From Methylocystis sp. SC2 (GTDB lineage: Bacteria > Pseudomonadota > Alphaproteobacteria > Rhizobiales > Beijerinckiaceae), in assembly GCF_000304315.1 (NCBI RefSeq), contig NC_018485.1, positions 3,709,445-3,773,444 of the forward strand: a DNA stretch of 64,000 nt, given 5' to 3'. Position 1 is the stretch's first letter. Each line of letters starts with the position of its first letter. The translations under genes and the position numbers were made by a program. The notes under the pieces were generated by a model that worked only from the letters and a program-made list of their open reading frames with translations, ran no database searches and was not told the DNA's origin. This document shows, in pieces, positions 26,296 through 35,064 of the stretch.

Positions 26296-26628
26296 TTAAA
26301 TGCTGCTGAACATATCGACTATAGCCTTCATATCATCTTTATTAATAGACTTAAATCTATAAGTATTGCCGTTCTTAACGATCTCTACTTCGCCGCGGCG
26401 GGCAATTATGTAGCCTAACATACCCGTTACAATGGGAGCCGAAACTTGCACGAGGGGCACTATCGCTTGCATGATGTTAACCGCATCTCCCCGGCTGGCA
26501 ACTGCAATATCGCCAGCACTAAGCTGCGATGTGCAATCTTGCATTTCGGCTAATGAGTTCCAAAGCTTCAGAAACTCGTCTTTGAATTCTGCTGGAATTC
26601 GAAGAACGATGAGATCGCTCTCTTCCAT
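26296..26628 (-). CDS. small partner protein with central hydrophobic segment (EACC1-like?)
   Basis: A 110-aa protein directly upstream of the HExxH protease gene. It starts MEESDLIVLRIPAEF, has a central hydrophobic stretch (IMQAIVPLVQVSAPIVTGMLGYIIA, about residues 53-77), then a short beta-type tail RRGEVEIVKNGNTYRFKSINKDDM. This alpha/beta-hydrophobic-beta layout resembles the small constant component (EACC1) that accompanies diverse effectors in predicted bacterial conflict systems; the resemblance is by eye only. Same AT-rich composition as its partner. An upstream ATG at 26667 is less likely, since AAAGG sits before 26628. Confidence 0.6.
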   Translation of the reverse strand: MEESDLIVLRIPAEFKDEFLKLWNSLAEMQDCTSQLSAGDIAVASRGDAVNIMQAIVPLVQVSAPIVTGMLGYIIARRGEVEIVKNGNTYRFKSINKDDMKAIVDMFSSI

Positions 26629-26903
26629 ACCTTTAGTCCCCCTACGAAACGATTTTGGACTGCCCAATGCGGCTATTTGAATTCAAAGCTGTGCCTATTG
26701 ATACCATAATTTCGATTAGAGTGTGATTAAGAATTCAGATTGGAGGGATCAAGCGTTTACAGCGATAAAGGTGCGGGGCCCTTCCCACCAAACAAAGTCG
26801 CCGCTCGCATCGGGCGCCCGCGTTTCAGGGCGCCGCTTTTTTATCACGTCGCGACTGCGCCTTTTCCGCAAGCGGACAAGGGAAGCGCTCGTCACGGGAG
26901 TCG

Positions 26904-28019
26904 TCACACCGCCTCGGCGACGAGTATGCTTGCAAGCGCCGGCAACGCGTTCCGCAAGAGCCGAAATTTACCAAAGCCGGCGTCGCGCAGCAGCGCCTCG
27001 ATCGCTTCCACGCGGCGCGGTTCGCCGCGGCCCATGGCGAGCGTGTAGAAGCCGTAATAGGCGTCGAGCGGCTCGGCGCCTTTGACGCCGGACATGCCCT
27101 CGATGATGAGCAGCGTCGCGCCGGGCGCGAGCGCCTTGCGGACGTTGCGCAAGAGTTTGAGCGCCGACGAATCGTCGTGGTCATGCACGATGCGGATGAG
27201 CGTCGCGACATCCGCGCCTTCGGGCAGAGGATCGTTGAGAAAATCGCCGCCGTGAATGTCGGTGCGCGCGAGCAGGCCTGCCTCTTCGAGTCGCGCTCTT
27301 GCGCGCGCCGCGACGGCGGGCAGGTCGAACAGCGCGAGCTGCAGATGCGGCGTGCGGGCCGCGGCGGCCGTCAGAAACGCGCCTTCGCCGCCGCCGATGT
27401 CCAAAAGCCGCCGATGACGCGACATATCATAAGCGTCGAGCGCTTCCTGGGCGACCAACGGCTGCGTCGCCGCCATGAAGGCGCTGTAGGGGGCGACCTG
27501 CTGCGCCGAGAGCGATTCCGGCGCGGCGCCGTCGGAATAGGGCCAATAGTCGGCGAGTCGCCCGCGCTTTTCCTGGCGCAGCAAAGCGACGGGATCGATG
27601 AGATCGGCGTAAAGCAGCGGCTGATGTTCGACGATCATGAGCGCCGCGGGACTGCCGGCGAAGGCGGCGCCGAGCAGCCCGAGCCCATAGCCGCCGCCGC
27701 GCCGCTCGGCGAGGCCGAGCGAAGCGGCCGCCTCAAGCAGGCGGCGCGTCGCGCCTTCGGACAGGGCGAGCCTCGACGCCAGCGCGTCGAGGCTCAACGG
27801 GCCGTCGCGCAATACGTCAAAGAGCTTCAGTTGCGTGCAGGCGACGAGCACCTGCGAATAGACGAAGCCGGCGGCGAGATCGAGCCCGGCGCGCGCGCCG
27901 CGCCGCGCCAAGGGCCGCGTAAATGGATTCTTCATCGCCCAGCGCTGAAATCGCGGATCGGCGACGAACTTGTCGCGCGCGCTGCGCAATCGCTCCAGCC
28001 ATTGATCGAGTAGCGCCAA
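26904..28019 (-). CDS. SAM-dependent O-methyltransferase (CrtF/family 2 type)
   Basis: A 371-aa enzyme: an N-terminal winged-helix dimerisation domain (LKLFDVLRDGPLSLDALASRLALSEGATRRLLEAAASLGLAE) and a C-terminal Rossmann domain with motif I LLDIGGGEGAF and the catalytic-region HDHDD. This matches plant-type O-methyltransferases and bacterial CrtF-like enzymes acting on carotenoids or quinone-like acceptors. No carotenoid or polyketide gene is adjacent, so the acceptor is unknown. Confidence 0.85.
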   Translation of the reverse strand: MALLDQWLERLRSARDKFVADPRFQRWAMKNPFTRPLARRGARAGLDLAAGFVYSQVLVACTQLKLFDVLRDGPLSLDALASRLALSEGATRRLLEAAASLGLAERRGGGYGLGLLGAAFAGSPAALMIVEHQPLLYADLIDPVALLRQEKRGRLADYWPYSDGAAPESLSAQQVAPYSAFMAATQPLVAQEALDAYDMSRHRRLLDIGGGEGAFLTAAAARTPHLQLALFDLPAVAARARARLEEAGLLARTDIHGGDFLNDPLPEGADVATLIRIVHDHDDSSALKLLRNVRKALAPGATLLIIEGMSGVKGAEPLDAYYGFYTLAMGRGEPRRVEAIEALLRDAGFGKFRLLRNALPALASILVAEAV

Positions 28020-28150
28020 GACGTTCTCTCAAGATTCAGGTTTTACCCTCAGATGCAGGTCTTCGCCTTAGCACGTCGCCGGAACCACGTCTCGGGCCGG
28101 ACGCCGCCGTTGCGGCGCAGGCGCGCTTCCTGTAGAAAAGCAGCGCGCCT

Positions 28151-28227
28151 GCGCCCGTAGCTCAGCTGGATAGAGCGTTGCCCTCCGAAGGCAGAGGTCA
28201 GAGGTTCGAATCCTCTCGGGCGCGCCA
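28151..28227 (+). tRNA. tRNA-Arg (CCG)
   Basis: Cloverleaf with acceptor GCGCCCG/CGGGCGC, D arm AGCTCAGCTGGATAGAGC, anticodon loop CTCCGAA (anticodon CCG), T arm AGAGGTTCGAATCCTCT and encoded CCA. No duplicated 3' end (attachment-site copy) is visible nearby. Confidence 0.95.
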
Positions 28228-28317
28228 TCTCGCTTTAAACCAGCAACGCTCCAGAGCAGGTCATTCTTGCGGACCAAGGCGCCTCGTCACGAGGACGACG
28301 GGCGCAGTTGACCGATG

Positions 28318-29211
28318 TCAGCTTAACCTGGTCGACACCTCGCGAACGACCTCGATAAAGCGCTTCAGTGCTGGCGCATCGTCGCCTGAGCGCCAGATCA
28401 GAGACGTCTCGATGGCGAGGCTGCTGTCCTCCAGCGGCGCATAGACAACGCCAATGCGCGCGAGAAAGCGTAGCGAGGCAGGTAATAAGGAAACGCCGAG
28501 CCCTGCCTCCACCAAACCGATAATGGTCTGCTTAGGCGTCGCTTCCTGGACGATCATCGGGCTGAATCCTGCGCCTCGGCAGAGCGCGAGAATGTCGTCG
28601 TACAGAGTGGGATTGATGAACCTCGGGAACTGCACGAACGGTTCATCCGCCAAATCGGCGACCTTGAGCGCCGGTCGCTCCGCAAGCGGATGATTTTTCG
28701 GTAATGCGACGGCCAGAGGTTCTGTGAAGATGGGCTCGATCGCTATGTCTGTCCGAACCATTGGGGGATGGATAAGGCCCGCATCGATGCGCCGTTCGGC
28801 CAAGCCGGTCACCTGATCCGGGATCAACATCTCTCGCAGCGAGAGATGGACGGACGGGTAGAGCTGGTGAAAGCGCCGGACGACGGCGGGAACGACGCTA
28901 TAAATGGAAGCGTCGATGAAGCCGAAGGCGAGTTGACCGCTTGTTCCCCGATCTGCCCGGCGAGCCAGATCGATCGCTAAAAAGGACTGCGCAAGTGTTC
29001 GGCGCGCCTCGTCGAGGAAAACGCGCCCTGCTGCGGTCAGCGTCACATTGCGATGGGTTCGGTTCAGCAGAGTCACGCCGAGAGCGTCTTCGAGTTGCTG
29101 GACGTGCTTGCTCAGCGGCGGCTGGCTGATCCCGAGCCGAACGGCGGCGCGGCCAAAATGCAATTCTTCGGCGACGGCGACGAAGGACCGCATGAGGCGC
29201 AGCTCAATCAT
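28318..29211 (-). CDS. LysR-family transcriptional regulator
   Basis: A 297-aa LTTR: N-terminal HTH (MIELRLMRSFVAVAEELHFGRAAVRLGISQPPLSKHVQQLEDALGVTLLNRTHRNVTLT) and a periplasmic-binding-like effector domain. The FGRAA-RLxISQPPLS and IxLxxA-type segments are of the BenM/CatM-like subgroup, which responds to small organic acids. It is divergent from the LVIVD-repeat gene with 83 bases between them, the usual arrangement for an LTTR and its target. Confidence 0.93.
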   Translation of the reverse strand: MIELRLMRSFVAVAEELHFGRAAVRLGISQPPLSKHVQQLEDALGVTLLNRTHRNVTLTAAGRVFLDEARRTLAQSFLAIDLARRADRGTSGQLAFGFIDASIYSVVPAVVRRFHQLYPSVHLSLREMLIPDQVTGLAERRIDAGLIHPPMVRTDIAIEPIFTEPLAVALPKNHPLAERPALKVADLADEPFVQFPRFINPTLYDDILALCRGAGFSPMIVQEATPKQTIIGLVEAGLGVSLLPASLRFLARIGVVYAPLEDSSLAIETSLIWRSGDDAPALKRFIEVVREVSTRLS

Positions 29212-29233
29212 TCCGATGCACTCTTAATCTCTA

Positions 29234-29249
29234 TCCAAATTGTATTGGA
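29234..29249. promoter_or_regulatory. possible LysR operator
   Basis: Perfect inverted repeat TCCAA-N6-TTGGA between the divergent LysR and LVIVD genes, fitting the T-N11-A scheme of LTTR sites. Based on position and symmetry only. Confidence 0.45.
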
Positions 29250-29294
29250 CGGAATGGTAGGCGCTCACCATGTTGCGGTCGATAGGAGAACGCC

Positions 29295-30701
29295 ATGACC
29301 GCAAGATTTTCGCGCCGCGATGTGCTGGAGACCTTTCCGGCGGGCTTGGCTGCTTCCGCGGCCTCCGTTTCCGCCTCTGCCGAACCAATCCGCGCACGCC
29401 CGCCCGCAACGCGCCGGTCACTGCCGCCTGGGGCCTACGCGAAGAATGTGGAGGCCGTCGGATATACCGACATGCAAGATCGCCCCGCCTTCAAGATGGC
29501 GATACGCGAGGTTGCCGGTCGTTGGTATCTTTACACTGGCCACTTCTGGCATTCTGGATGGAGCGTGGTCGATGTGACCGACCCGGAAGTCCCAGAAATC
29601 GCCCGATTTATCCCGGGGCCGACCAATACTTGGACGCTGCAGGTCGATCTGCACGGCGACACGATGGTCACCGCTTTAGAAAAGGTTTTTGCGAATTTTG
29701 GCGGGCGCGCCGATCACCCCTTCGAGGAAGGGGTGCTGATCTGGGACATCGCCGACCCTGTGAACCCCCGCCAACTGGCTCAGTTTCGCACCCATGGAAC
29801 GGGCACGCATCGCAATGGCTACCCCGGCGGCCGATATGTGCATCTGGCCGCGGGTGCGACCGGGTATAAAGGCAACATCTATATCATCTTGGATATCTCC
29901 GATCGCGCCAAGCCCAGAGAAGCGGGCCGCTGGTGGGTTCCCGGACAGCACGAGGCGGAAAGGGAAACCGCGGCGACCACATTTGCGGCGCTAGAAAAAA
30001 GCGATCACAGCAATCGCGGCTGTCTTTGCGGGGCATTTTGCGCGAGCGGTCAAGACGTGTCCTTGCATGGCCCGCCTTACATCTCCGGCAATCTCGCCTA
30101 TCTGCCTTATGGCGCGGCCGGAATGATTGTCCTCGACATTTCGGATGTCTCCAAACCGGTTCAAATCGGCGGACTTGGCTTCAGCCCTCCCTTCCACTCG
30201 CGCTTCGGCGTTCACGGCGTCCTGCCGATTCCGGGTAAAGGAATAGCCTTCGCCAATTCTGAGGATACGTCCTACGGCAAGGGACCGGCGCATCACGCCT
30301 CGATCATCGACATCAGCAATCCCGCCCAACCCTTCCTGCTTTCGCTCTTCCCTGAGCCGATCCCGCCCGATGGCGCGTCATATAAGGAGTTCAGTACACG
30401 CGGTGGCTGGTGTGGCCCGCACAACATGAATCATCACCAGCATCATCCAGATGTCCAGCAGCAGGGAGATTTGTTCTACATCGCCCATTTCAATGCGGGA
30501 TTGCGCATCTATGACGTATCGGCGCCGCGTTTGCCGCGCGAAGTCGGATACTTCCTGCCGCCGGAGCCGACTCGCCGTTACGGCCCGATGCCAGAAGGAA
30601 AACTCGTGCTGCAAAGCGAAGATGTAGTAGTGGACCGCCGTGGCTACATCTATTTGAGCGACAAAAATCAGGGTGTCTGGATACTCCGCTACAGCGGCTG
30701 A
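29295..30701 (+). CDS. exported LVIVD-repeat beta-propeller protein
   Basis: A 468-aa protein with a Tat-like signal (SRRDVLETF...AASAASVSASAEP) and repeated blades of the LVIVD type: SGWSVVDVTDPEVPEIA, GVLIWDIADPVNPRQL, NIYIILDISDRAKPREA, GMIVLDISDVSKPVQIG, HASIIDISNPAQPFLLS, GLRIYDVSAPRLPREVG. A His-rich patch GPHNMNHHQHHPD and Cys residues in CLCGAFCASG might bind metal. Function is unknown; divergent LysR gene suggests induction by a small molecule. Confidence 0.85.
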   Translation: MTARFSRRDVLETFPAGLAASAASVSASAEPIRARPPATRRSLPPGAYAKNVEAVGYTDMQDRPAFKMAIREVAGRWYLYTGHFWHSGWSVVDVTDPEVPEIARFIPGPTNTWTLQVDLHGDTMVTALEKVFANFGGRADHPFEEGVLIWDIADPVNPRQLAQFRTHGTGTHRNGYPGGRYVHLAAGATGYKGNIYIILDISDRAKPREAGRWWVPGQHEAERETAATTFAALEKSDHSNRGCLCGAFCASGQDVSLHGPPYISGNLAYLPYGAAGMIVLDISDVSKPVQIGGLGFSPPFHSRFGVHGVLPIPGKGIAFANSEDTSYGKGPAHHASIIDISNPAQPFLLSLFPEPIPPDGASYKEFSTRGGWCGPHNMNHHQHHPDVQQQGDLFYIAHFNAGLRIYDVSAPRLPREVGYFLPPEPTRRYGPMPEGKLVLQSEDVVVDRRGYIYLSDKNQGVWILRYSG

Positions 30702-31269
30702 CAATCATGCCAATGATTGTTTCACCTCGCAGCCATAACGACACCGAACGACAGGCGGTTGTCGCTATAAGTGACGCACGGGAGGTCGCTCGCATGAGTC
30801 AGACTTCACCTTCATCGGTCGTCGCAGTCGCCAAACTCGTCTCAGTCGCGAGCGCGCATCCGAAGTGCGAGCCAACTACAAATAGTCAAACTAAATCTGT
30901 GATCGCGAGAGCAGACAATCGTTGACAAGAGCTGGGCGGCGGACTCAACGGCTGGGCGATCGCGCTTTGGGGAGTTACTCGATTCGAAACATCTACCGCT
31001 TCAATAGCGAACACATTGCGGCGACGCCGCTCGCGCAATTCATCGCTATGCTCCGGGCTTGCGCTAACGATCCAGGGGTTTTCCGGGCAATTTCAGGAAT
31101 GAAGGGATAATGTCCGTTCGCTTGCTTTTTTCGCCACACACAGGTCGCGGAAGCCGGCGTTCAGAGGACGGCGAGCGATCAGTCGGTCTTGGCGCATCAG
31201 CGCACGCCAGACTCTTTCTCTCAGGCGCGCGGTCGCATATGATCTGTATTCCAGCAGAGCGAGTCCGAG
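30702..31269. other. intergenic stretch, no clear gene
   Basis: About 570 bases. Short frames on both strands (up to ~70 codons) lack ribosome sites and recognisable sequence. It may contain decayed coding sequence; no inverted repeats of an insertion element seen. Confidence 0.4.
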
Positions 31270-32304
31270 ATGAAGATCAATTTCTTGACCAAGAGCATCG
31301 ATCAGAACGACTTCGCCTCTCGAACAGCCGTGGTGGCTATGATCGCGGCGGCGACCGGGGCCGTCGTCTTCATTCTTTGGCAGCTGACGGATCTCCTCCC
31401 GGCGGTTTTCGCGACGATTCTCATTGCGCTCGCTTGGCGTGGCGTCGCCGAGCGGGTCTCCAGGCTTCTTGGCCTATCGCAGGGCGTTTCGCTCGCCATG
31501 GTCGCGCTTGGCTCGCTCGTCGCCGTCGTCGTGGCGTTGATGCTGTTCGGCGGTCAGCTCGTGCGTCAATATGATGAGGTCGCTCTCGACATTCCCGCTG
31601 CGATCGCCATGCTCGAGCGCTTGGTGGAAGAGCACCCGTGGGGACGTTTCGTCGAAAAATTCGTGGTGCATGTCGACTTTTCCAAAATGACGACCCCGGT
31701 CGCCCAGCAATTTGGCGCGCTTCTCGGTTCCGTCGGCAGTGGCCTCGGCTATGGCATTTTCACGATCATCGGCGCCGCATATCTTGCCGCCGATCCAGGT
31801 AGGTACGCCGCTGGCGTTATCGCCTTGGCGCCGGCGTCGCGGCGCGCCGACATGGCGCTGTTCTTGGACCGGTCGGGCGCCGTCTTGCGGCAGTGGCTCT
31901 TCATCCAACTCTATGTCGTCGCCATGAACGCGCTTTTCGCAGGGGCGGCTCTCTGGGCCTTTGGCGTGCCAGCGCCACTGGCGCTGGCGACAATCAGCGG
32001 CGCACTGGCCTTCGTTCCGTATTTCGGCTCGATCATCGCGATGATTATCGGGGTGCTCGTCGCCTTGCCGCACGGGCTCGACAACGCCGCTCTGGCGGCG
32101 CTCGCGATCGGATCTGCGAGTTTCGTCGAAGGCTATCTGATCACGCCCTATCTACAGAGCCGTTCACTTATGGTGCCGCCGGTCGTGCTGCTCTTCTGCA
32201 TGCTTGCCTTCGCCTCGCTCTTCGGGACGATGGGCGTGGTGTTGGCGGTGCCCGCGACGGTCGTTCTGGCCGTGGCCTATGGCGTCTTCGCCGAAAATCG
32301 ATAG
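31270..32304 (+). CDS. AI-2E family exporter-like membrane protein
   Basis: A 344-aa polytopic protein of the PerM/TqsA superfamily: paired N-terminal helices (AVVAMIAAATGAVVFILWQ), a large middle loop (ALDIPAAIAMLERLVEEHPWGRFVEKF), and C-terminal helices with ALAFVPYFGSIIAMIIGVLVALPHG and a SFVEGYLITPYLQSRSLMVPPVVLLF signature. Substrates of the family are diverse, so the name does not imply quorum signalling. A second paralogue lies at 37218-38264. Confidence 0.88.
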   Translation: MKINFLTKSIDQNDFASRTAVVAMIAAATGAVVFILWQLTDLLPAVFATILIALAWRGVAERVSRLLGLSQGVSLAMVALGSLVAVVVALMLFGGQLVRQYDEVALDIPAAIAMLERLVEEHPWGRFVEKFVVHVDFSKMTTPVAQQFGALLGSVGSGLGYGIFTIIGAAYLAADPGRYAAGVIALAPASRRADMALFLDRSGAVLRQWLFIQLYVVAMNALFAGAALWAFGVPAPLALATISGALAFVPYFGSIIAMIIGVLVALPHGLDNAALAALAIGSASFVEGYLITPYLQSRSLMVPPVVLLFCMLAFASLFGTMGVVLAVPATVVLAVAYGVFAENR

Positions 32305-32419
32305 AGAAAACCGGCTGTTTGCTGTCGGCCCGCCGAGCAGGGGGCGCATGACAAGTTCGGCCGACGACGTCGCGCGCGCCGCTCACGACTCGGAGCGACG
32401 CGCGTCATTGAGCCAATAT

Positions 32420-32689
32420 CTATTGTTTAACCTCAGGAGCCGTCTGCGTGGGACCCGTACGTCGCACACGGGCGACGCGCCTGTGACGGCGTGACCCTCT
32501 CGTTGAACTTCGGGGCCGCGACACGCGCGGCTGGTGATGGAAGGTCGTAAATTGCCGCTCGTTTGACTCCAGCGCCTCCGCATCGGAGGACGCGAGCGTC
32601 GCCGCGGGGATCACAGCGGCTGCAGAAAATAGCGCTAAGATGAATGAGCGGCGCGACAGTTTCCTGTCTTCTACAATCCCGACATCCAT
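32420..32689 (-). CDS. small Tat-signal protein with basic tail
   Basis: An 89-aa protein with a twin-arginine signal (RKLSRRSFILALFSAAAVIPAATLA) and a short, very basic tail (RGSRRHRRVARVRR). A strong GGGAGGGTG lies before the ATG at 32689. Small Tat-exported proteins with an Arg-rich end of this kind occur in Hyphomicrobiales; function unknown. Confidence 0.65.
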   Translation of the reverse strand: MDVGIVEDRKLSRRSFILALFSAAAVIPAATLASSDAEALESNERQFTTFHHQPRVSRPRSSTRGSRRHRRVARVRRTGPTQTAPEVKQ

Positions 32690-32873
32690 TTCACCCTCCC
32701 AATTTTTTGTTCTGACATCTGCAATCCTGATCAGAATCATGATCGTCGTCAAGCTGCGTCACTTTGGCGACATGTCTTTATGATGTCGGGCCCGCGCGAT
32801 TCAGCCGCGTCGCGATCGCTTGCAGACCGGAAAGGCTCGTTCCGCAAAAGCAAGTGTCAAAGCGCGAGTCGTG

Positions 32874-33563
32874 TCACGGACATTGCGGCGCGCCGACATC
32901 GCCCATTGAAAGATTGTTCAGGCAATGCCGTATGTTGATCAGCGCCGCCTCCCGCCACATTTTTATTGTTTCCGGCCGCCGGAACAGCCTGTCTTCATGC
33001 GACAGAAGATTCCTCAGAAAGGCCGCCTGGCCCGCGTTAAAGACCTCTTTGGGAATCCAACTGAATTCAAAACGTATGTCTTGAAAATTTGCAGCGAACT
33101 GCTCCCACGGCAGGGCGAGCGGACTGAGGTCCAGATCGACGAACAGGTCCAGATCTCGCGAGAACCCCGCATAACGCTCTTTGCTGGCCTTGGCTTCCAG
33201 GTGATTGGTCGTCGCCATAATCATTTCGCGAACGGCCTCGACGTCAGCCGAATTCATCAGCGTATAGCTTTGAAACAGATCAGCGCTGTCTTGAACGTTC
33301 AAAAAATCCGCCCGTCGGGATTCGCCTGAGCCGCGCGTTCGATAGACGACGTCGTGCCAGAAAATAGCTGTCGCGATGAGTTCAGGCCGCGCCGCGAGCG
33401 CGGCAAGTTCGTCGAATGCTTGCAAGAGGTCGCTGATATGGCGCCAACTATGGTAGGCGCGCCCGAAATCGCCATAGGCGGCGTCAAGCGCCTCCCAGGC
33501 TCCAGCCCGGTGGCTTGCTTGAAGCGGGACCCAATAGCGACTTTTGATCTGAGGCGTGTTCAT
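32874..33563 (-). CDS. predicted HD-superfamily metal-dependent hydrolase (COG4339 type)
   Basis: A 229-aa protein. YHSWRHISDLLQAFDEL (first His ligand), ATAIFWHDVVYRTRGSGESRRADFL (HD motif) and ATTNHLEAK then DLDLFVDLDLSPLALPWEQF (later metal ligands) match the COG4339 group of HD phosphohydrolases. Substrate unknown, probably a nucleotide or phosphoester. It stands alone between an exporter and a patatin gene. Confidence 0.85.
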   Translation of the reverse strand: MNTPQIKSRYWVPLQASHRAGAWEALDAAYGDFGRAYHSWRHISDLLQAFDELAALAARPELIATAIFWHDVVYRTRGSGESRRADFLNVQDSADLFQSYTLMNSADVEAVREMIMATTNHLEAKASKERYAGFSRDLDLFVDLDLSPLALPWEQFAANFQDIRFEFSWIPKEVFNAGQAAFLRNLLSHEDRLFRRPETIKMWREAALINIRHCLNNLSMGDVGAPQCP

Positions 33564-33679
33564 GTGATAGCTGCGGCGGTTCTAAAGGGTGAAAGCATCA
33601 ATGATTATTTCGTAGCCGGAGAGGGAAGGCGACAGGACATAGAGAGCCGTAACGGCGGGCGCCGGCGGAGCCCATGGCG

Positions 33680-34699
33680 TCAGACTTCCTCCAACAGCGC
33701 GTCGAGGTCGAGAGTCGAACGGACGCCGAGGTCGCGTTCATGCCGATCAAGGAAATCTTGCGCCGACCGGCGACCCTCGTCGCGCAGCATGCAGAGAAAA
33801 TCCCATTCAGCGATCAGCTTCGACGACGCGCTCAGCTCGGTCATCATCTGTGTCGAGATCCGGTGCATGCGCATCGCGGCCCAGCGTGAGCCCTCTTTGT
33901 CGGCGGGATCGGCGGCGCGGCGCAGCACGGCGATCATGCGCAGCTCTTTGAGCAAAACCGCGTTGAACGACACTTCGTTGAGACGGTTCAGTATCTCGGT
34001 CGCGGACCGCGGCGTGTTCCGGCGTTCGATGGGATTGATCTGGACAAGGATCGTATCCGTCGACTCGCATTCGCGAACCAGCGGCGTGATGGTTGGATTG
34101 CCGGAGTAGCCGCCGTCCCAATAGGCCTCGCCGTCAATTTCTATGGCCTGAAACATGGTCGGCAGACACGCCGAGGCCAGAAGCGCGTCAGGCGTCACAT
34201 CCGCGTTTCTGAACACGCGGCCGCGGCCGGTCGAGACGCTTGTTGCGGTGACGAAAAGCTTTATCCGCGCACGCGCAAGCCGCTCGAAATCGACGGTTTC
34301 GGCGATAATCTCCCGCAGCGGATTGACGCCCTTAGGATTGAGGTCATAGGGCGAAAACAGGCGCGACATGATGTCGGTCGCGACAAAGATAGGGGAAGCA
34401 TCCAGCGTCCAGCGACCCATCAGGACGTCAACAAGATTGCGCTGCAAGGGACTGAGCCGCGCCGCCTGCGAAACACGCCGCCAGAAAAGTTCGAGCGCCG
34501 CGCGCGCGCCGTCCGCCCCGCCGTCAACATGGCCGCTGACCAGCGCCGCCGCGTTCATGGCGCCGGCCGACGTGCCCGAAATGCCATCGATCTGGAGCCA
34601 GGGCTCCTCCAGCAGACGGTCGAGAACGCCCCACGTATAGGCGCCATGCGCGCCGCCGCCCTGTAAGGCGAGATCCACGAGAATCACGTCGCGCGTCAT
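33680..34699 (-). CDS. patatin-like phospholipase
   Basis: A 339-aa lipid acyl hydrolase with all patatin motifs: oxyanion hole GGGAHG (residues ~14-19), nucleophile elbow GTSAG (Ser ~45) and catalytic Asp in DGG (YWDGGYSGN). LASACLPTMFQAIEIDG precedes it. No signal peptide, so it may act at the inner membrane from the cytoplasm or be secreted by another route. Neighbouring hydrolases have no obvious functional link. Confidence 0.92.
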   Translation of the reverse strand: MTRDVILVDLALQGGGAHGAYTWGVLDRLLEEPWLQIDGISGTSAGAMNAAALVSGHVDGGADGARAALELFWRRVSQAARLSPLQRNLVDVLMGRWTLDASPIFVATDIMSRLFSPYDLNPKGVNPLREIIAETVDFERLARARIKLFVTATSVSTGRGRVFRNADVTPDALLASACLPTMFQAIEIDGEAYWDGGYSGNPTITPLVRECESTDTILVQINPIERRNTPRSATEILNRLNEVSFNAVLLKELRMIAVLRRAADPADKEGSRWAAMRMHRISTQMMTELSASSKLIAEWDFLCMLRDEGRRSAQDFLDRHERDLGVRSTLDLDALLEEV

Positions 34700-35064
34700 A
34701 TTCGGGGGCCTCCAACCTCTGCGTCAGTCAGACCGAGCGAGTCTGGATCCAACCGAACCCGTCCTGCGCGTCATTCGGTAGCGCTGTCCACATCGTCCGA
34801 TCGATTTATCCGCTGGGTTTAGGTCGAAATGAATTATAGTCTGTGTGCGAAGCCTCGATTGGGCAAGCAGCTTTTGCGCGGAGTTGATTTTATAAGTTGG
34901 CGCGATCGCAAAAACTGCGCTTGCCGCTGTTTGCGAGAGCGACCGCATGTCGCGCGGCGCATTGTCGTCGCGTCGCATCGACTCGGCTCACCTGTAGCGC
35001 GGCGTTTTGATGCGGAAGTCAGCCAAGAGATTTACCGCGCGCCGGTCAAAGCTAATGGGGACGC
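34700..35064. other. intergenic stretch between divergent genes
   Basis: About 365 bases between the patatin and alpha/beta hydrolase genes, presumably holding both promoters. An AT-rich part at 34820-34900 is the best promoter candidate. No repeat or RNA structure stands out. Confidence 0.4.
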
